9,417 nucleotides of DNA from contig CAMYWZ010000025.1 of NCBI GenBank assembly GCA_947302945.1, positions 1 to 9,417 on the forward strand. The letters run 5' to 3'. Both the position numbers and the translations under genes were made by a program. Of the stretch, positions 1-6,536 are shown in pieces (positions within the stretch are counted from its first letter, which is position 1; each line of letters begins with the position of its first letter). The notes beneath the pieces were generated by a model that ran no database searches, was not told the origin of the DNA, and saw only the letters and a list, made by a program, of their open reading frames with translations. The stretch comes from an uncultured Bacillota bacterium. Its GTDB lineage: Bacteria > Bacillota > Clostridia > Peptostreptococcales > Anaerovoracaceae.

Positions 1-332
1 AGAGAACAAATTATGCCTTTTTGATACCTTCAGAAAATTCAACCATATATAAAAGCGGAAGTACAACAGGTTATGGTTCGGGTACGGTTATTTCGACTTA
101 TTTCACATATACAGATATTAATGCATATAGCATATCGGACAATATATTAACAACCCTGTATTCGGAACATGGAGACTCGGGGGGTATTGTTTTTGCTCCG
201 TATACTAATCCTCAATATATTGTCGGGATCATACGTGGTATTTATACATCCGGTGATTATGAGGGAGATACTGTTGTCTGCAAAGGTTGGGAAATAATGG
301 AGGCACTCGGGTTATCAGCATGGTCGGACTAA
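1..332 (+). CDS. Streptogrisin/alpha-lytic-type serine protease, C-terminal fragment
   Basis: The reading frame is open through the left window edge, so only the last 109 residues are seen; the true start lies outside. The fragment carries KSGSTTGYGSGTV (about bases 48-89), which matches the RSGSTTG...GTV strand pair of streptogrisins and alpha-lytic protease (chymotrypsin-fold family S1). It then has HGDSGG with the catalytic Ser codon at 177-179, followed by a YIVGIIRG strand as expected for the second beta-barrel. The His and Asp of the triad, and any signal or pro-peptide, would be upstream and cannot be checked. The enzyme would cleave peptides, probably outside the cell as relatives do. 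The cysteines that flank these motifs in actinobacterial relatives are absent. It ends with a short helix-like tail (CKGWEIMEALGLS). The next gene overlaps its stop. The DNA is A+T-rich compared with the minus-strand operon to the right. Confidence 0.85.
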   Translation, partial: RTNYAFLIPSENSTIYKSGSTTGYGSGTVISTYFTYTDINAYSISDNILTTLYSEHGDSGGIVFAPYTNPQYIVGIIRGIYTSGDYEGDTVVCKGWEIMEALGLSAWSD

Positions 333-736
333 ATAAAACAACAGCAACAAGAAAGAGAACTGCAGCAATCGTTATTGCATTATTGTTGCTTTTGCTGGTG
401 TGCATGTTGGTGTTTGGAAAACCATTCATAACCAGTACAGAAGGGATAAATGAGGAACAGATAGTTTCCTACAGGATATGGAACCTGACTGCATATCCTG
501 TCTCCTGGACATATTCATTGCTTTACGAAAACGGCCAAGATGTTCCGGCAGATTATTTTCCGAAGTTTGATAATCTTTCTGAATTAATTGTGACTTTCGG
601 AACAGGAATAGAGGTTATAAAGCTTGCGCGGCCCCTTCCCGCCGGTAACTATACTCTAAGGATCGTATTCCGATATAATGCTTGCGGCGCAAAGCGCGAA
701 GCAGCCTCAGAACAAAAATTCAGAATTGAGCCATAG
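320..736 (+). CDS. Small membrane-anchored protein of unknown family
   Basis: I do not recognise this 138-residue protein. The frame is also open from a TTG at 287, but ATG at 320 is preferred: it gives a clean N-terminus with basic residues (K6, R11, K12, R13), then a strongly hydrophobic stretch at residues 14-33 containing six consecutive leucines. This predicts one membrane span with the remaining ~105 residues outside the cell. The outer part alternates hydrophobic and polar residues and contains LPAGNYTLRIVFRY near residues 110-123, the kind of pattern seen in late strands of Ig-like beta-sandwich domains; that is inference. Cys28 is within the hydrophobic stretch, but LLVC is a poor lipobox. 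A GGAGG lies at 299-303, 16 bases before the ATG, rather far. The gene overlaps the protease stop by 13 bases, implying co-transcription and probable translational coupling, and is followed by an intrinsic terminator. Confidence 0.7.
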   Translation: MVGLNKTTATRKRTAAIVIALLLLLLVCMLVFGKPFITSTEGINEEQIVSYRIWNLTAYPVSWTYSLLYENGQDVPADYFPKFDNLSELIVTFGTGIEVIKLARPLPAGNYTLRIVFRYNACGAKREAASEQKFRIEP

Positions 737-770
737 AGCGTATAAAGGACCATTAGTAACCACATTTCAT

Positions 771-800
771 AGAGCGGGTAACAATTCCGCTCTTTTTTTT
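771..800 (+). terminator. Intrinsic terminator after the protease/membrane-protein pair
   Basis: AGAGCGG (771-777) pairs with CCGCTCT (787-793) around a 9-base loop, and the last T of the stem begins a run of eight T (793-800). This is a textbook rho-independent terminator for plus-strand transcription, 35 bases after the stop of the preceding gene. Confidence 0.9.
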
Positions 801-860
801 CAAAAGCATTTGCGAAAATTTTGCGAAAAATTGAAATCTACAGAAGTTTTCAAAAAGCTT

Positions 861-893
861 AAAACCCCGAATATCTTGAAATTTCGGGGTTTT
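861..893 (-). terminator. Intrinsic terminator of the tRNA operon
   Basis: AAAACCCCGAA (861-871) and TTCGGGGTTTT (883-893) form an 11-base perfect stem with an 11-base loop. Read on the minus strand it begins 3 bases after the CCA of tRNA-fMet and ends GGGGTTTT followed by AAGCTTTTTG, so it fits the end of the tRNA transcript. Because both arms end in A/T tracts it could also stop plus-strand readthrough, i.e. act in both directions between the convergent units. Confidence 0.88.
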
Positions 894-896
894 CTG

Positions 897-972
<76 letters not shown>

Positions 973-980
973 ATGAAATT

Positions 981-1067
981 TGGTGCCGAGAACCGGGGTC
1001 GAACCGGTACGATATTGCTACCGGGGGATTTTAAGTCCCCTGCGTCTGCCAATTCCGCCATCCCGGC
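981..1067 (-). tRNA. tRNA-Leu (anticodon TAA)
   Basis: The 87-base class II tRNA has acceptor arms GCCGGGA and TCTCGGC (one G·T pair), discriminator A and an encoded CCA at 983-981. The anticodon stem-loop is GGGGA-CTTAAAA-TCCCC, giving anticodon TAA, which reads TTA and TTG leucine codons. The long variable arm (CGGTAGCAATATCGTACC region) and the T arm GGTTCGACCCC are intact. It is the middle gene of the operon, 58 bases downstream of tRNA-Asn. Confidence 0.96.
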
Positions 1068-1094
1068 AGGCTCTTCGGCAAGTTCTTTGATACC

Positions 1095-1120
1095 CAGGCG
1101 GGGCGCTGAGGCTCCGCCTG
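1095..1120 (-). other. Hairpin in the tRNA-Asn/tRNA-Leu spacer
   Basis: CAGGCGGGGC (1095-1104) and GCTCCGCCTG (1111-1120) form a 10-base stem (one G·T pair) with a 6-base loop, inside the 58-base spacer between tRNA-Asn and tRNA-Leu. There is no U-tract on the minus strand, so it is not a standard terminator. A role in processing or protection of the precursor transcript is a possibility only. Confidence 0.6.
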
Positions 1121-1125
1121 AGATA

Positions 1126-1200
<75 letters not shown>

Positions 1201-1227
1201 ATAGGCATCGTTTTTCACGACTGAATT

Positions 1228-1256
1228 ATTATACAGCCCGTCCCCCTGCTTGTCAA
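1228..1256 (-). promoter_or_regulatory. Consensus sigma-70-type promoter of the tRNA operon
   Basis: On the minus strand a perfect TTGACA (1256-1251) and perfect TATAAT (1233-1228) are separated by exactly 17 bases. Upstream of the -35, at 1273-1261, lies AAAACCAAAAAAT, which fits an UP element that contacts the RNA polymerase alpha subunit. Transcription should start near 1221-1222, leaving a leader of about 20 bases before tRNA-Asn for RNase P to remove. The discriminator (AATTC) is A/T-rich. Confidence 0.93.
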
Positions 1257-1281
1257 CAGCATTTTTTGGTTTTGACGCAGA

Positions 1282-1316
1282 GCCCCGAAATCGCCGATCA
1301 GAGGCATTTTCGGAGC
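1282..1316. other. Imperfect 14-base inverted repeat upstream of the tRNA promoter
   Basis: GCCCCGAAATCGCC (1282-1295) and GGCATTTTCGGAGC (1303-1316) can pair over 14 positions with one mismatch and two G·T pairs, around a 7-base loop. It lies between the TPR gene stop and the tRNA promoter. Neither strand has a U-tract after it, so it is not a canonical terminator; it could slow readthrough from the large operon or act as an RNA 3' end. Function is not known. Confidence 0.5.
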
Positions 1317-1359
1317 CTGATAACATAATTGACCTATTTGCGCTTAAAATCGTGTGAGA

Positions 1360-1376
1360 AAGGCCGTCAGAGCCTT
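1360..1376 (-). terminator. Weak candidate terminator after the pheT–TPR operon
   Basis: On the minus strand AAGGC (1376-1372) and GCCTT (1364-1360) form a 5-base stem with a 7-base loop, followed by TCTCAC, 18 bases after the TPR gene stop. The stem is short and the T content after it is low, so it is only a candidate end for the long operon. Confidence 0.3.
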
Positions 1377-1394
1377 ACAGGGGCATCCCGAAGG

Positions 1395-2444
1395 CTACTG
1401 CCCGCTGCCGTTCTGAGATCTAACGAGTTTTGCCTTGTTTGAATACTTTTCGGACTTTTCCGCGTCCCCCGCCTTCGCGTAGAGCTCCGCGAGGGCATCC
1501 ATGGCATCGGCGTTCGAAGGCGAAAGCTGAAGGACCTTCAGAAATCCTTCAACGGCTTCCTTCTCGTAGCCGAGCTGCCTGTAGGCTGTGGCCAGATAGA
1601 AGTGCAGAGGCCACCACTTGCTGTAGCCGGTCTGCGAATACGGTTCGAGTATCTTAAGGGCTCCCACCGCATCGCCGGACTGGAGCAGAGCTGCGCAGCG
1701 TTCGAGCTTTACGGGGTCCTCGAGCTCCGCGAGGCGGCCTTCGATCTCCTTGATGTCTTCTTCGGTCTCGGCAGCAAAGCCGTAAACTTCAGACGCAGCA
1801 GGCACCTTAGCGGCATCCATGTAGTGCCTCCACGCTATCTGCGCCCTCTGGTACTGACCGGCGTTTACGTAGGCGTAGCCCAGGTAGTACCAGCCCTTTG
1901 CGAACTCCGGGTAGGCCGAGGTGACGGCGTCAAAATAGAAGAAGGCTTCTGACTTGAGTATCTTTATGAGCTCCTGATCTTCCTCCGAGCCTTCAAGATC
2001 CAGGTACCAGTACCGGCAGCCGCAGGCGTACGCGAACATCGCGGCAAGAGACTCGCCCCTGAACATCATGCCGGCCCGAAGGTAGGCAAGCGCCCTCCTG
2101 CAGTTTCCTGTCCTGAAAGCCTCCTGCGCCTTGCCCGCGAAGACCTTCACCAGGGTGTCGTCGAAGAGCTTGTTCAGGTACTGCAGGTACTTGTCGGCGT
2201 GCTTGAAATGGGTGTCGGAGCCCAGCACGACCGCCATGTTGTCCGCGATCTTGGTGGTGGAGACTCCGCTGTTTATAAAGCCCTTAAGGTCCGTCTGATC
2301 GACCGGAACGGGAACTTTTTCAAGGAAAGACAGCCCCGCGGCGGACAGGAAGTCCGGGGAGAGCTCCGTGAATATGAAGCTGCCCAGCTGGTTTTTGAAG
2401 TACGGCTTGAGCTCGTCTTTTCTCGACTTGAAGATAGGGGGCAT
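1395..2444 (-). CDS. TPR-repeat protein
   Basis: The 349-residue protein has tetratricopeptide repeats, helix-turn-helix units that bind other proteins. The clearest are at residues ~183-213 (WYYLGYAYVNAGQYQRA), ~277-310 (HFYLATAYRQLGYEKEAVEGFLKVLQLSP) and ~311-344 (LAELYAKAGDAEKSEKY); weaker ones lie at ~102-135 and ~244-272. The first ~100 residues are not TPR-like and match nothing I recognise. There is no signal peptide or membrane span, so it should be cytoplasmic. The ATG lies one base after the argS stop, and GAGAGGA sits 6 bases before the ATG inside the last argS codons, so its translation is probably coupled to argS. It is the last gene of the operon. A scaffolding role is inferred from the repeats; the partner is unknown. 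Confidence 0.88.
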   Translation of the reverse strand: MPPIFKSRKDELKPYFKNQLGSFIFTELSPDFLSAAGLSFLEKVPVPVDQTDLKGFINSGVSTTKIADNMAVVLGSDTHFKHADKYLQYLNKLFDDTLVKVFAGKAQEAFRTGNCRRALAYLRAGMMFRGESLAAMFAYACGCRYWYLDLEGSEEDQELIKILKSEAFFYFDAVTSAYPEFAKGWYYLGYAYVNAGQYQRAQIAWRHYMDAAKVPAASEVYGFAAETEEDIKEIEGRLAELEDPVKLERCAALLQSGDAVGALKILEPYSQTGYSKWWPLHFYLATAYRQLGYEKEAVEGFLKVLQLSPSNADAMDALAELYAKAGDAEKSEKYSNKAKLVRSQNGSGQ

Positions 2445-2445
2445 G

Positions 2446-4161
2446 CTACATCCTCTCGGGGGCTTTGATGCCCAGAAGCGCCAGACCGTTCCTTATGGTC
2501 TCTTTGGACGCGGCTGTAAGAAGGAGCTTAGCCTTCCTTTCCGCTGCGCCGTCCACGAGTATGTGCTCGTCGTGGTAGAACTTGTTGTAGCCCTGCGCGA
2601 CGTCTATTATGTGCCTTGTGATGACGGAGGGCTCGTACTTTAAGGCGGCTTCCTTTACGATGGCGGGGAATTCGTAGATCTCCTTGACCAGCTCGTAGGC
2701 GGCCGGGGACGTGAGGACCGAGAGGTCCGCGCCCTCAAACGAGATGCTGTCGCCGTACTTTTCGGCGGCGTTCCGCAGTACCGAAGCGCAGCGCGCGTGA
2801 GTGTACTGCACGTAGGGGCCGGTCTCGCCGTCGAAGTTGAGGACTTCCTCCCACTTGAAGGTGTAATCCTTGATGCGGCTTGCCGAAAGTTCGTTGAAGA
2901 CCACGGCGCCTATGCCGACGGTCTTTGCGGTCTCGTCTATGAGCTCCGCGTTGACGCCCTTTTCGAGGACTATCTCGCGGGTCTTCTCGACCGCGGTATT
3001 CAGCACGTCCTCCAGGAATACGACGCGCCCTGCCCTTGTGGAGAGCGTGCCCTCCGGGAGGCTGACCATGCCGAAATTGACGTGGACCATGTCCTTAGCC
3101 CACTCAAAGCCCATGAGCTCCAGAACTTTGAAGAGCTGCTTGAAGTGCAGGTCCTGCTGGCTTGCCACGACGTATATGCACTTTGAGAAATCGTAGGTCT
3201 TCTTGCGGTATATGGCTGCGGCAAGGTCCCTTGTAAGGTAGATGGATGTGCCGTCGCTCTTGGTGATGATGGCCGGGGTGAGGCCGTAAGGCTCCAGATC
3301 CACGATCTGCGCCCCGCGAGACTCCGTAAGGAGCCCCTTGTCCTTAAGCTCTTCTATGACCGCGGGCATCTTGTCCGAGTAGAAGGACTCGCCCGCCCAG
3401 GAATCGAAGTCTATGTCCAGCATGTCGTAGACACGGCGGAACTCCTTGAGGCTCTCGTCCCTGATCCACTGCCAGAGTTCGGTCTCGGGAGCGTCTCCCC
3501 TCTCAAGGGCGGCGAAGGCCTGCCTGGCTTCCTCGTCCAGGGCCGGATCATTCTTGGCTTCGTCGTGGAATCTGACGTAGTACGCGAGCAGGGTCTTGAT
3601 GGGGTCTGCCTCGACCTCTTCCCTGCTGCCCCAGTGCCTGTAGGCCGCGATCATCTTGCCGAACTGCGTGCCGTAGTCCCCCAGGTGGTTGATCCTTACG
3701 ACCTTGTACCCCAGGAAATCAAAGATCTTGTACAGAGCGTTGCCTATTACCGTGGTCCTGATGTGGCCTATGTGGAAAGGCTTTGCGATGTTCGGGGAGC
3801 TGTACTCCACGATGACGGTCTGCCCTTCGCCCAGATCCGAAGAGCCGAAGCGCTCCTTCTCCGAGAGAACTTCCTTAAGGCATGCGCTGATGAAGTGCTC
3901 CTTGTTGATGAACATGTTGAGGAAGGCATTGACCGGCTCGACTTTCTCGAAAAGCTCCGAGCCTCTGATCTTCTCCGCAAGCTCTGCCGCGATAAGGGGC
4001 GGTGCCTTGCGCATGATCTTCGCGAGTTTAAAGCACGGGAAGGCGTAGTCCCCGCGGCTCTTGTCCGCCGGGATCTCCACCAGCGCCGCGATCTCCCCGG
4101 CACTCATTCCGTCTATGTGCTGCACCAGCAGCTCGGCTATCTCCTGCTTGAAATCTACCAT
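2446..4161 (-). CDS. argS: Arginine--tRNA ligase
   Basis: Class I aminoacyl-tRNA synthetase that uses ATP to charge tRNA-Arg with arginine in the cytoplasm. The 571-residue length is normal. The N-terminal ArgRS-specific tRNA-binding domain covers residues ~1-85. The catalytic Rossmann core carries SSPNIAKPFHIGHIRTT, with the HIGH signature at about 130-133, and the loop LSTRAGRV at about 373-380 in the place of KMSKS, a relaxed form usual for ArgRS. FDGETGPYVQYTHAR (~444-457) leads into the C-terminal DALR anticodon-binding domain, which ends ...LLGIKAPERM. Start choice is uncertain: ATG at 4161 gives MVDFKQEIAELL, a typical N-terminus, while an in-frame GTG at 4170 would add three residues and overlap the mutS2 stop as GTGA. 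Neither has a strong Shine-Dalgarno at normal spacing, so reinitiation after mutS2 is likely. Confidence 0.97.
   Translation of the reverse strand: MVDFKQEIAELLVQHIDGMSAGEIAALVEIPADKSRGDYAFPCFKLAKIMRKAPPLIAAELAEKIRGSELFEKVEPVNAFLNMFINKEHFISACLKEVLSEKERFGSSDLGEGQTVIVEYSSPNIAKPFHIGHIRTTVIGNALYKIFDFLGYKVVRINHLGDYGTQFGKMIAAYRHWGSREEVEADPIKTLLAYYVRFHDEAKNDPALDEEARQAFAALERGDAPETELWQWIRDESLKEFRRVYDMLDIDFDSWAGESFYSDKMPAVIEELKDKGLLTESRGAQIVDLEPYGLTPAIITKSDGTSIYLTRDLAAAIYRKKTYDFSKCIYVVASQQDLHFKQLFKVLELMGFEWAKDMVHVNFGMVSLPEGTLSTRAGRVVFLEDVLNTAVEKTREIVLEKGVNAELIDETAKTVGIGAVVFNELSASRIKDYTFKWEEVLNFDGETGPYVQYTHARCASVLRNAAEKYGDSISFEGADLSVLTSPAAYELVKEIYEFPAIVKEAALKYEPSVITRHIIDVAQGYNKFYHDEHILVDGAAERKAKLLLTAASKETIRNGLALLGIKAPERM
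2451..2457 (-). promoter_or_regulatory. Ribosome binding site of the TPR gene inside argS
   Basis: GAGAGGA spans the codons for the last Glu-Arg-Met of ArgS and lies 6 bases before the ATG at 2444. It fixes that ATG as the start and makes translational coupling with argS likely. Confidence 0.75.
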
Positions 4162-4166
4162 TCCTG

Positions 4167-6530
4167 TCACCGTCTGAATTTTACTATGGTTACGCCGTCG
4201 CCGCCTTCGCCCATGGCGCCTTTGCGGAACGACTCTATACGCTTGTCTTTGCGAAGGAGCTTCGCTATGCCTTCGCGGAGTATGCCTGCGCCGCGGCCGT
4301 GGATTATGCTTACGGTCTCCAGATTGGCCAGGAAGGCGTCGTCCAGATACTTTTCAACTTCTATCTCCGCGTCGGCGAGGGTCTGCCCTACCACGTTCAC
4401 GGACATCGGGACCCTGAGGGATTTGGCGTTGGTGAGCCTTGAGTACTTTACCTTTTCCCTCTGCTTTTCGGTGACATTCTCCTTTACCAGGGTGATGCCG
4501 GAGATATTGACCTTGAGCTTAAGAGCACCGACCTGCACCTGCATGTCCCCGTTCCTGTCAGGAACGTCCAGCACGGTGCCCTTCTGGTCTACGGAGAGCA
4601 CGTTTACGCGGACGCCGGGCTTTATGTCCTCCGGGGAGGGCTGGTCGTAGTTGACGACGCGCTTTGCCTTGGGCACGTACTCTTTTCTGAGTTCCGAAAG
4701 CTTCCTCCGGCCTTCGTCCGCGGCTCTTCTGGCGCTGTCCGAAGCGGCCGCGTCCTCTATATCCTTTTGTATCTGAGCTATGCTTTCGCGGGCGTCGTCC
4801 ACTATCAGGCGGGCTTCCTCGCGGGCTTCCTCCAGATACTTTTCGCGCTGGGTCTTCAGCTTTGCCTCCTGACTGTCCATGCGCTCCTTTTGCTTTTCCA
4901 TCTCTATGCGAAGAGATTCAGCCCTTCTGGCGTCTTCCTCGGCGCGCTTGCGGTTCTCTTCTATGGACGAGATGACGTCCTCGAAGGCCAGGTCCCCTTC
5001 CTCGATGAAGCGCCCCGCGTGCTCTATGATCTTGGGTGAGAGCCCCAGCTTTTTGGAGATCTCGAAGGCGTTGGACTTTCCGGGGACTCCTATTATGAGC
5101 CGGTACGTGGGTGAAAGCGTCTCCACGTCGAACTCCATGGAGGCGTTCTGAACTCCCTTTGTGGTGAGCGCGAACTTCTTAAGCTCCGTGTAGTGCGTTG
5201 TAGCTATGGTCTTGGCGCCCTTGTTTTTAAGGTGGTTGAGGACCGATATGGCAAGCGCGGCGCCCTCCGTGGGGTCTGTGCCGGCGCCCAGCTCGTCCGC
5301 AAGGACCAATGTGTCTCTGCCGCATTCTTTGGTGATGCGGACTATGTTGGTCATGTGCGAGCTGAAGGTGGAAAGGCTCTGCTCTATGCTCTGCTCGTCC
5401 CCGATGTCCGCGAAAATATCGCGAAGGACACAGACCGTGGAGCCCTCCGAAGCTGGTATGAAGAGCCCCGACTGGGCCATGAGCTGCAGCAGGCCAACGG
5501 TCTTGAGCGTTACCGTCTTTCCGCCGGTGTTCGGACCTGTTATGACGAGGGTGCTGTATCCGTCCCCCACTCCCACGTCTATGGGAACGACCTTCTGCGG
5601 GTCTATCAGCGGGTGGCGGGCTTTTTTGAGCGAGATGATGCCGTCCGTGTTGATCTGCGGGCAGGCGGCCTTCATATTGCAGGCGAGGCGTCCTTTGGCG
5701 AACATGAAGTCGAGCTTCAGCATGATCTCCTGGTTGCCCTTGATCTGAAGCTCCACAAGGCCTGTGCGCTCCGAAAGATCCCGCAGTATCCTTAAGATCT
5801 CCTGCTGCTCGGCAAGCTCCAGCTCCCTGAGCTCGTTGTTCATGTTGACTATGGCCTGAGGCTCCACGAAGAGCGTGGCGCCGGAGGCCGACTGGTCGTG
5901 GACTATGCCTGCGAGGCGGCTTTTGTGCTCCAGTTTAACAGGGATGACGTAGCGCCCCTGGCGCATCGTGACGATGGCGTCCTGAAGGAAGGCTTTGTTC
6001 TCCGAAGAGCCGACGATCTGCTGTATCTTGCTCCTTATTGCCTCATTCTGGCGCAGTATGGACTTTCTTACCTTGTGCAGCGTGGGAGAGGCCGAATCGC
6101 TCATCTCGTCTTCGGAGATGATGCAGCGGGTGATCTCGTCTTCGAGGCTTTTGACTGTGGATATGGCCGAGACCAGCGCGTCTATCCTGGGAAGCGGCGG
6201 CAGGTCCGAAGACAGGTAGGCTGCCGTGCGCCTTGCGGCGCTCAGGTTGTACGCCACCTCCAGAAGCTGCTTCATGGTAAGAGCCCCGCCTCTTGCGGCA
6301 AGGTGCGCAAGGCCCGAGACATCATAAAAGTTGCCGAAAGGCGGCGTGCCCTTTTTCATAAGGACAGTGACCGCCTCAGCAGTATCCGCAAGAGCTTCCC
6401 TGATGACGACCGGGTCGCTTCCCGGCAGCAGCGCAAGCGCCTGCTGCGCGGTGAGCCGGCTGGAGCATTCCACGGAAAGCTTTTCAATGATTTTGTTGTA
6501 CTCTAAAACCCTTATCGCTTTTGGGTCCAT
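4167..6530 (-). CDS. mutS2: MutS2 ATPase with Smr domain
   Basis: The 787-residue length fits MutS2, a MutS paralogue that lacks the mismatch-recognition domain. In studied bacteria it suppresses homologous recombination or senses collided ribosomes. Visible in order: core/lever helices (~1-300); ABC-type ATPase with Walker A GPNTGGKT (332-339), DIGDEQSIEQSLSTFSSHM (375-393), Walker B LVLADE (408-413) and the TTHY switch (444-447); a charged coiled coil (~515-620); a KOW-like small domain (~636-682); and the C-terminal Smr domain with HGRG at 744-747. The first Smr motif, usually LDLRG or LDVRG, reads VNVVG at 711-715, so its acidic residue is replaced by Asn. The ATG is 6 bases after the zapA stop; the best Shine-Dalgarno (AGGGAA) is rather distant at 11 bases. 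Its 3' end meets argS. Confidence 0.97.
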   Translation of the reverse strand: MDPKAIRVLEYNKIIEKLSVECSSRLTAQQALALLPGSDPVVIREALADTAEAVTVLMKKGTPPFGNFYDVSGLAHLAARGGALTMKQLLEVAYNLSAARRTAAYLSSDLPPLPRIDALVSAISTVKSLEDEITRCIISEDEMSDSASPTLHKVRKSILRQNEAIRSKIQQIVGSSENKAFLQDAIVTMRQGRYVIPVKLEHKSRLAGIVHDQSASGATLFVEPQAIVNMNNELRELELAEQQEILRILRDLSERTGLVELQIKGNQEIMLKLDFMFAKGRLACNMKAACPQINTDGIISLKKARHPLIDPQKVVPIDVGVGDGYSTLVITGPNTGGKTVTLKTVGLLQLMAQSGLFIPASEGSTVCVLRDIFADIGDEQSIEQSLSTFSSHMTNIVRITKECGRDTLVLADELGAGTDPTEGAALAISVLNHLKNKGAKTIATTHYTELKKFALTTKGVQNASMEFDVETLSPTYRLIIGVPGKSNAFEISKKLGLSPKIIEHAGRFIEEGDLAFEDVISSIEENRKRAEEDARRAESLRIEMEKQKERMDSQEAKLKTQREKYLEEAREEARLIVDDARESIAQIQKDIEDAAASDSARRAADEGRRKLSELRKEYVPKAKRVVNYDQPSPEDIKPGVRVNVLSVDQKGTVLDVPDRNGDMQVQVGALKLKVNISGITLVKENVTEKQREKVKYSRLTNAKSLRVPMSVNVVGQTLADAEIEVEKYLDDAFLANLETVSIIHGRGAGILREGIAKLLRKDKRIESFRKGAMGEGGDGVTIVKFRR

Positions 6531-6536
6531 CAGATA

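Noticed and set aside
229..429. Minus-strand open frame of 66 codons with a hydrophobic stretch
   Set aside because: It is antisense to the coding overlap of the protease and membrane-protein genes; its hydrophobic part mirrors the membrane span codons.
2446..4170. Loss of the KMSKS loop in ArgS as a defect
   Set aside because: Arginyl-tRNA synthetases commonly have a relaxed motif here (such as STRxG), and all other motifs are intact.
3565..4650. Long plus-strand open frame (361 codons) opposite argS and mutS2
   Set aside because: It is antisense to two clearly recognisable genes, crosses their junction, has no family resemblance and arises from the G+C-rich codon pattern of the minus strand.
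5193..5795. Plus-strand open frames of about 200 codons opposite mutS2
   Set aside because: These are antisense shadows across the MutS2 ATPase region with no protein-like features of their own.
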